Origin: Deltaproteobacteria bacterium
Lineage (GTDB): Bacteria; Bdellovibrionota; Bdellovibrionia; JABDDW01
NCBI GenBank assembly: GCA_013287405.1
Contig: JABDDW010000007.1
Location: 1-34,356, forward strand
Direction of reading: 5' to 3'
Length of the DNA: 34,356 nucleotides
Positions 28,966-34,356 of the stretch are shown here, in pieces. The notes beneath the pieces are model-generated. The model worked only from the letters and a program-made list of their open reading frames with translations. It did not search any database and was not told the origin of the DNA. The translations under genes and the position numbers were made by a program. Each line of letters begins with the position of its first letter. Positions within the stretch are counted from its first letter, which is position 1.

Positions 28966-31014
28966 TCAGGCGGCGTTAGTTAGGACTACTTCAATAAGGT
29001 GACTCTTGCGAATTGGCTTTGTGATATGAGCGTTGAAGCCTGCGGCAAGACATTTTTCTGCTTCTTCTTTTAAAGCATAAGCGGTGAGGGCAATAATAGG
29101 AGTTTTGGTTTTTCCCGAATTTTGCTCCCATGCTCGAATAACCTTTAGAGCTCCGTAACCATCCATCACTGGCATTTGTAGGTCCATGAGAACAAGATCA
29201 AATTGAACGTTCTTAAATTTTTCAACGGCCACCATTCCGTCTTCTGCCATTTCTATTCTAAATGGTGTGTCTTTAAAATAAGATTGAATCAAGAATCTAT
29301 TTTCTTCAGAATCATCAGCGATAAGCAATCTTAAGGGTTTTAATTCGATTTGAGGTGAGGTCGTCTTAACTTCCAAACTGGTCTTACCTGGTGATTCTAG
29401 ATTTAGCACCTTGGCGATGGTTTGACTCAGTTCAAAGGGTTTTATTGGTTTGAAAATATAGTTTGTTATACCTAGTGCCTTTATACGCTCTAAATCTCCA
29501 TGACGGTGATTCGTTGGTAACATCAACACGATGGAATTCAAATTTTTTATATCGTCTTTGAGCTTGGCTAAAATGTCTAAACCCCCGCTGGCAATCCCTG
29601 GTATGCGGATGTCCGCCAAAATGATGTCAAAAGTTCCTTTAGAGTTCGTAGGTGATTTTATTAATTTGCTGACTTGATCTTCATTCAATACGGAGCGGAC
29701 ACTGGCCCCCCAACCTCTAAAAAGTTCAGACAAAATCAAACATACGGCGGCATTATCATCAATGATGAGGATATCCTTGCCTTTTAAATCTAAGGAGGGG
29801 GCAATTGTCATTGCATTTGACAATGGCGGTCTCATAAATGGAATTTTAAATGAAAAGGTACTGCCTTTACCTAATTCGCTTTCAACTAAAATCACGGCTC
29901 CCATAAGTTCTGAAAGCCTTTTACAGATAGATAGCCCTAATCCAGACCCTTCTTTTTTGCTGCTGGGATCAGATTGCAGTTGGGTAAAATGATCAAAAAC
30001 TTTTGAAACTTGATCTTTAGGTATTCCAATTCCCGTATCTTTGACCGAAAAGACCACCTTCGTTTTATTTTCTGTCTGCGCTTCATTAGCTACAGACAAA
30101 ACAATTTCACCAGCCTTTGTGAATTTTATGGCATTTCCCAAAAGGTTTATAAGTATCTGTTTTATTCGACTTGAATCGCCCATCACGTACCGAGGAACTT
30201 CGGGTTGGACCTTTAAAACGAGTTCTAACCCTTTTGAATGGGCTCTCGGCGAGGTAATATCCAAGACTGTTTCTACTGTCTCTAAAAGATCAAATTCACT
30301 ATTTTCAATTTTAAAATGCCCCGACTCAATTTTCGAAAGATCCAAAATATTATTCACAAGACTTAAAAGGTTGTCCGAAGACTTATTGAGCATCAAAACA
30401 TAATTAGATTGTTCTTCTGTAAGCTTCGTCTGAGAAAGGAGGTCGGCCATACCGATAATGCAGTTCATTGGGGTTCGAATGTCATGGCTCATGTTTGCGA
30501 AAAATTCGGATCTCGCCTGAGAAGCCTTCAAAGCAATTTGGCGTTCACGTTCTTTTTCTTCGTTTATTTTCAATAATTGAGCTTGCTGTTTTATCTTCTT
30601 ATTTTTTCTGTAAAGATCCACAAAAATAGCCACTTTGGATCGCAAGATATGGGGATCGAAAGGCTTAAATAGATAATCAACAGCGCCGACGTCATAGCCC
30701 AGGTAAACGAATTTATCTTCCTTACTTATTGCGGTCACAAAAATAATCGGGACGTCTTTAAGTTTCGGCTGTTGTTTGATTAATGTTGCCGTTTGAAAAC
30801 CATCGAGATCTGGCATTTGTACGTCTAGGAGTATGAGGGCAAAATCATGGTCAATAAGTTTGGTTAAAGCTTCGCGCCCTGAACTTGCTTTAACCAGGTT
30901 ATATTCCTCAGTCGATAGCACAGCTTCAATAGTGAGAAGTCCATCAGCCCTATCATCGACTATGAGAATATCAACTTTCTCGTCATTAAAGCTCTCTTTA
31001 CGCTGCGGCTTCAT
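28966..31014 (-). CDS. Hybrid histidine kinase (REC - HisKA - HATPase - REC - REC)
   Basis: A 682-residue soluble kinase. Receiver 1 (about 10-130) has [12 protein letters not shown] with the phospho-Asp; a coiled coil leads to [14 protein letters not shown] (phospho-His); the HATPase has GNAIKFTK and DTGIGIP and GSGLGLSI; receiver 2 (about 410-530) keeps IIDDN and ILADIRIPG; receiver 3 has [12 protein letters not shown] and ITKPI. There is no membrane segment, so it is a cytoplasmic relay, possibly passing phosphate from the larger kinase whose gene overlaps its start by 17 bases. Names of partners are not readable. Confidence 0.9.
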   Translation of the reverse strand: MKPQRKESFNDEKVDILIVDDRADGLLTIEAVLSTEEYNLVKASSGREALTKLIDHDFALILLDVQMPDLDGFQTATLIKQQPKLKDVPIIFVTAISKEDKFVYLGYDVGAVDYLFKPFDPHILRSKVAIFVDLYRKNKKIKQQAQLLKINEEKERERQIALKASQARSEFFANMSHDIRTPMNCIIGMADLLSQTKLTEEQSNYVLMLNKSSDNLLSLVNNILDLSKIESGHFKIENSEFDLLETVETVLDITSPRAHSKGLELVLKVQPEVPRYVMGDSSRIKQILINLLGNAIKFTKAGEIVLSVANEAQTENKTKVVFSVKDTGIGIPKDQVSKVFDHFTQLQSDPSSKKEGSGLGLSICKRLSELMGAVILVESELGKGSTFSFKIPFMRPPLSNAMTIAPSLDLKGKDILIIDDNAAVCLILSELFRGWGASVRSVLNEDQVSKLIKSPTNSKGTFDIILADIRIPGIASGGLDILAKLKDDIKNLNSIVLMLPTNHRHGDLERIKALGITNYIFKPIKPFELSQTIAKVLNLESPGKTSLEVKTTSPQIELKPLRLLIADDSEENRFLIQSYFKDTPFRIEMAEDGMVAVEKFKNVQFDLVLMDLQMPVMDGYGALKVIRAWEQNSGKTKTPIIALTAYALKEEAEKCLAAGFNAHITKPIRKSHLIEVVLTNAA

Positions 31015-34000
31015 CGAGGCTCTCGGCTTTAGAGTTTTCCGTTTTTTTCATCCACATGTACATAATCGCAAGTAAGTTTTGAGTATCTACTGGTTTTGTA
31101 ATGTAATCAGATGCACCAGCTTCAATGGCTTTTTCTCGATCACCTTTCATGGCCTTTGCGGTAAGAGAAATAATCGGAAGTGATTTGAATTCAGGAATAC
31201 TACGGATATTTCGGGTTGCATCAAGCCCATCCATGTCAGGCATCATCGTGTCCATTAAGATCATATCAACGTCTGGATTTTCATTTAGAAGTGTAATCGC
31301 AACTTTTCCAGTTTCCGCGGAGATCACGGTCATGTTACGCGACTCAAGAATACTACTAATGGCAAATATGTTTCGCGCGTCGTCGTCAACTATCAGAATC
31401 TTCTTTCCTGTAAAGTCGGCATTTTTTGGCAAAGGCAGTACCTTCACTACATTTTCAGGGGTTACTCTTCTACCGGTGTCGGCACCAGTGTAATTTTGGG
31501 GTAAATAAAGAGTAAACGTACTACCATCTCCCTTGGCACTTTTGACCTCAATGAACCCACCAAGCAAACGGGCAATTTCTCGGCTAATCGTTAGTCCCAG
31601 TCCTGTTCCTCCGTACTTCCTACTTGTACCACCATCGGCTTGTTGGAAAGCCTCGAAAATGAGCTGTTGCTTATCAATCGGGATACCGATCCCAGTATCT
31701 TGGACTGAAAACGCTATTACTTTTTCCCGATGATTTAAATTTTCTTTTAGAAATGAGTTATTCTGGTCTGGGACAAATATTTTAAGACTCACTTTTCCAT
31801 GCTCAGTAAACTTAAATGCATTTGACAATAAATTTTTTAGGATCTGTTGCAAACGATAATTGTCGGTAAAAATTTCTTTTGGCACTTTAGGATCTAACTC
31901 CACCATAAAGTCTAATGCCTTGTGATCGGCAATGGGCTTGAAGGTCTGTTTCGTATATTCCTGAACTTCTGAGAGTTTAACCTCTTTTGGTTCAATTGGC
32001 ATTTTGCCTGCTTCCACCTTCGAGAGGTCAAGTATTTCATTAATAAGGGCCAATAAATCGCACCCAGCCGAGTGGACGGTCGCGGCATATTCGACTTCTT
32101 TTGGTTTAAGATTCTGGTCCTTATTTTCTGACAGCATTTTAGAGAGAATCAAAAGGCTGTTTAAAGGTGTGCGGAGTTCATGAGACATATTAGCTAAAAA
32201 CTCTGACTTATACTTGGATATAAGTGAAAGTTGCTCCGCCTTTTCTTCGAGAGATCGGCTGGCCTGTTCTACCTCTTGATTTTTAACTTCCAGTAATTTT
32301 GCCTTGTCTTCAAGTTCCTTGGCTTGAGATTCGAGACCTTTATTGGAACGCTGTAGTTCCTTAAGCAATTCTTCAGTTCTCATACTAGAGGAGATCACGT
32401 TCAAAGTGATCCCAATACTATCCATAAGCTGATCAAGAAAGTTTAAATAGTTCATGCTAAATGGTCGAAGTGAAGCTAACTCAATAACGGCTTTGAGTTG
32501 ACCTTCAAATAAGACGGGTAGAACAACAATGTTGAGTGGTTTTACTTCGCCCAGGCCTGAATCAATTGGGGCGTAATCTTCATTTGACGAGGTGATGAGG
32601 ATTCTCTTTTTTTCAAAAGCGCATTGCCCAACAAGGCCTTCCTTTAGACGGTATTTTGTTGTTTCTCCTCGCTCCTTACTGAGAGCGTAAGAAGCAACAA
32701 GTTTCAAAGTCGAATCTTGAGATACCTCATCGGCCATAAAAAATGCGCCGACTTGCGCATCTACAAGGGGTGTGAGATCCGACATAATAAGCTGGGCAAC
32801 GGCTTCAATGCTTCTTTGACCTTGCATCATTCCAGAAAATTTTGCGAGGTTCGTTTTGAGCCAGTCTTGGGCCGTATTCTTATGTGTTGTATCTTTAAGA
32901 TTACCGATCATCTGGTTAATATTATCTTTAAGTGCGGCAACTTCTCCTTGAGCCTTAACTGTAATGGATCGTGTTAAATCTCCTTTAGTAACAGCAGTCG
33001 AAACTTCGGCAATGGCTCGCACTTGGGACGTGAGGTTTCCTGCAAGCTGGTTAACGTTGTCAGTCAAGTCCTTCCACGTGCCCGACGCACCTGGAACTTT
33101 GGCTTGGCCCCCAAGTTTTCCTTCAATACCAACTTCTCTTGCCACAGATGTAACTTGTTCGCCGAATGTTCGAAGTGTGTCAGTCATACTGTTAATTGTT
33201 TCAGCAAGGGCCGCAACTTCCCCTTTTGCTTCAAGAACGAATTTCTGATTGAGGTCGCCCTTAGCAACGGCGGTAACGACCTTAACGATACCTCGCACTT
33301 GATTAGTTAAGTTGCTTGCCATCACGTTAACATTGTCGGTCAGATCTTTCCAAGTGCCGGCAACGCCAGGAACTCTTGCCTGGGCGCCAAGTTTTCCTTC
33401 GATACCAACCTCTCTCGCCACTGTCGTAACTTGATCAGCAAATGTTCTGAGTGTATCGGTCATGCTGTTGATTGTTTCAGCAAGGGCCGCAACTTCGCCC
33501 TTAGCTTCAAGAACGAATTTCTGATTGAGGTCGCCGTTTGCTACGGCGGTAACGACCTTTACAATACCACGAACTTGTTTCGTGAGGTTACCCGCCATAA
33601 AATTAACGTTATCTGTTAAATCTTTCCAGATTCCCGAAACACCTTTAACGTCAGCTTGTCCGCCAAGTTTTCCTTCTGTACCAACCTCTTTTGCAACACG
33701 CGTAACCTCGGCTGCGAAGGAGTTCAATTGATCCACCATGATGTTGATTGTATTTTTAAGTTCAAAGATTTCACCCTTGGCATCGACTGTGATTTTTTGA
33801 GAGAGGTCGCCCTTAGCAACAGCTGTTGTGACCTTAGCGATATTACGAACTTGAGAGGTCAAGTTTCCTGCGAGTTGGTTAACGTTGTCAGTGAGATCCT
33901 TCCAAGTTCCCGAAATACCTTTAACCTGCGCTTGACCGCCAAGTTTTCCTTCTGTACCAACCTCTTTTGCAACACGCGTAACCTCGGCAGCGAAGCTATT

Positions 34001-34356
34001 GAGCTGGTCCACCAGATTGTTAATTGTGTTTTTAAGTTCTAAAATCTCACCTTTAACGTCAACTGTAATTTTCTGAGACAGGTCACCTTTAGCAACGGCT
34101 GTAGTAACTTTTGCAATGTTACGAACTTGAGAGGTCAAGTTTCCTGCGAGCTGGTTAACGTTGTCGGTAAGATCTTTCCATGTACCTGACACACCTTTAA
34201 CTTGAGCTTGACCGCCAAGTTTTCCTTCCGTACCAACCTCTTTTGCAACACGCGTAACCTCTGATGCGAAGGAGTTCAATTGATCCACCATGATGTTGAT
34301 TGTGTTTTTAAGTTCAAAGATTTCACCTTTGGCATCGACTGTGATTTTTTGAGAAA
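30998..34356 (-). CDS. Poly-HAMP hybrid histidine kinase (5' end outside the window)
   Basis: The frame is open to the window edge, so at least 1118 residues are seen. It starts with five complete and one partial 92-residue HAMP repeats (each with VDQLNSFA- or [12 protein letters not shown] helices and a [11 protein letters not shown] block), then a GAF-like domain ([18 protein letters not shown]), a coiled coil, HisKA with [14 protein letters not shown], HATPase ([14 protein letters not shown] N box, [15 protein letters not shown]), and a C-terminal REC with [13 protein letters not shown] and ITKPVD. The poly-HAMP style is that of group III (Nik1-like) kinases and some bacterial ones, linked to osmotic or redox sensing in those. 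The N-terminal part is unknown. Confidence 0.9.
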   Translation of the reverse strand, partial: SQKITVDAKGEIFELKNTINIMVDQLNSFASEVTRVAKEVGTEGKLGGQAQVKGVSGTWKDLTDNVNQLAGNLTSQVRNIAKVTTAVAKGDLSQKITVDVKGEILELKNTINNLVDQLNSFAAEVTRVAKEVGTEGKLGGQAQVKGISGTWKDLTDNVNQLAGNLTSQVRNIAKVTTAVAKGDLSQKITVDAKGEIFELKNTINIMVDQLNSFAAEVTRVAKEVGTEGKLGGQADVKGVSGIWKDLTDNVNFMAGNLTKQVRGIVKVVTAVANGDLNQKFVLEAKGEVAALAETINSMTDTLRTFADQVTTVAREVGIEGKLGAQARVPGVAGTWKDLTDNVNVMASNLTNQVRGIVKVVTAVAKGDLNQKFVLEAKGEVAALAETINSMTDTLRTFGEQVTSVAREVGIEGKLGGQAKVPGASGTWKDLTDNVNQLAGNLTSQVRAIAEVSTAVTKGDLTRSITVKAQGEVAALKDNINQMIGNLKDTTHKNTAQDWLKTNLAKFSGMMQGQRSIEAVAQLIMSDLTPLVDAQVGAFFMADEVSQDSTLKLVASYALSKERGETTKYRLKEGLVGQCAFEKKRILITSSNEDYAPIDSGLGEVKPLNIVVLPVLFEGQLKAVIELASLRPFSMNYLNFLDQLMDSIGITLNVISSSMRTEELLKELQRSNKGLESQAKELEDKAKLLEVKNQEVEQASRSLEEKAEQLSLISKYKSEFLANMSHELRTPLNSLLILSKMLSENKDQNLKPKEVEYAATVHSAGCDLLALINEILDLSKVEAGKMPIEPKEVKLSEVQEYTKQTFKPIADHKALDFMVELDPKVPKEIFTDNYRLQQILKNLLSNAFKFTEHGKVSLKIFVPDQNNSFLKENLNHREKVIAFSVQDTGIGIPIDKQQLIFEAFQQADGGTSRKYGGTGLGLTISREIARLLGGFIEVKSAKGDGSTFTLYLPQNYTGADTGRRVTPENVVKVLPLPKNADFTGKKILIVDDDARNIFAISSILESRNMTVISAETGKVAITLLNENPDVDMILMDTMMPDMDGLDATRNIRSIPEFKSLPIISLTAKAMKGDREKAIEAGASDYITKPVDTQNLLAIMYMWMKKTENSKAESLDEAAA
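32911..34356 (-). repeat. 276-base tandem repeats encoding the HAMP units
   Basis: The same block (CGCCAAGTTTTCCTTC...) recurs at 33661, 33937 and 34213, exactly 276 bases apart, and more diverged copies at about 33112 and 33388. Copies near the right edge are the most alike at DNA level, so repeat number may change by recombination. Confidence 0.85.

Noticed and set aside
32717..34042. Several plus-strand frames across the poly-HAMP region
   Set aside because: They repeat with the same 276-base period as the HAMP units, so they are shadows of the repeats.

Overview
The window looks like a Gram-negative, proteobacterium-like chromosome of moderate to low GC. It carries lipoproteins with lipoboxes, a sigma54-type response regulator and large hybrid histidine kinases. 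A predatory or other Bdellovibrionota-like host would fit the kinase style, but this is a guess from gene flavour, not a proven assignment. No tRNA, rRNA or CRISPR array was seen. No capsid, portal, large terminase or tail gene was recognised.

Left end (1-4000, minus strand). Five genes overlap head to tail: an NtrC-like response regulator, a 76-residue protein resembling the phospho-accepting helical hairpin of a histidine kinase with no ATPase part, a heme-oxygenase-like diiron oxidase with all six expected metal ligands, an MFS exporter, and the start of an ATP-grasp-like ligase that runs off the edge. It reads as a small-molecule biosynthesis and export operon with its own unusual phosphorelay.

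Middle (4.3-24.8 kb): a mobile accessory island. Short plus-strand genes (4356-5434) lead into a tight minus-strand operon (8628 to 5361): Fis-like HTH, ParB-like protein, a small DpdA-type transglycosylase, QueC, QueD and QueE. This is a 7-deazaguanine DNA-modification cassette of the phage kind; preQ0 in DNA is the expected product. Next come a CsrA-like protein with a GGA-loop hairpin behind it, a DUF1064-like nuclease-fold protein, an AraC regulator, a zinc-ribbon methyltransferase, and a GNAT toxin-like gene with an HTH partner behind a palindromic operator. A lambda O/P-like replication pair (14357-15256 and 13522-14373) has iteron-like repeats inside the initiator gene. A large serine recombinase (15787-17607), a CHC2/Toprim/DUF3987 primase-helicase, several small genes, a frameshifted tyrosine recombinase, and an HDAC-superfamily enzyme coupled to a TPR protein follow. 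Two recombinase types and two replication modules suggest a composite of at least two elements.

Right end (24.9-34.4 kb). Two lipoprotein genes are bracketed by strong terminators. They are followed by an XRE regulator behind a 13-bp inverted repeat, a small membrane protein and an internally deleted CheB remnant. A minus-strand signalling group then runs from the right edge: a poly-HAMP/GAF hybrid kinase with 276-bp DNA repeats (5' end outside the window), a REC-HisKA-HATPase-REC-REC hybrid kinase, a REC-PilZ-like protein and a membrane-anchored REC protein.
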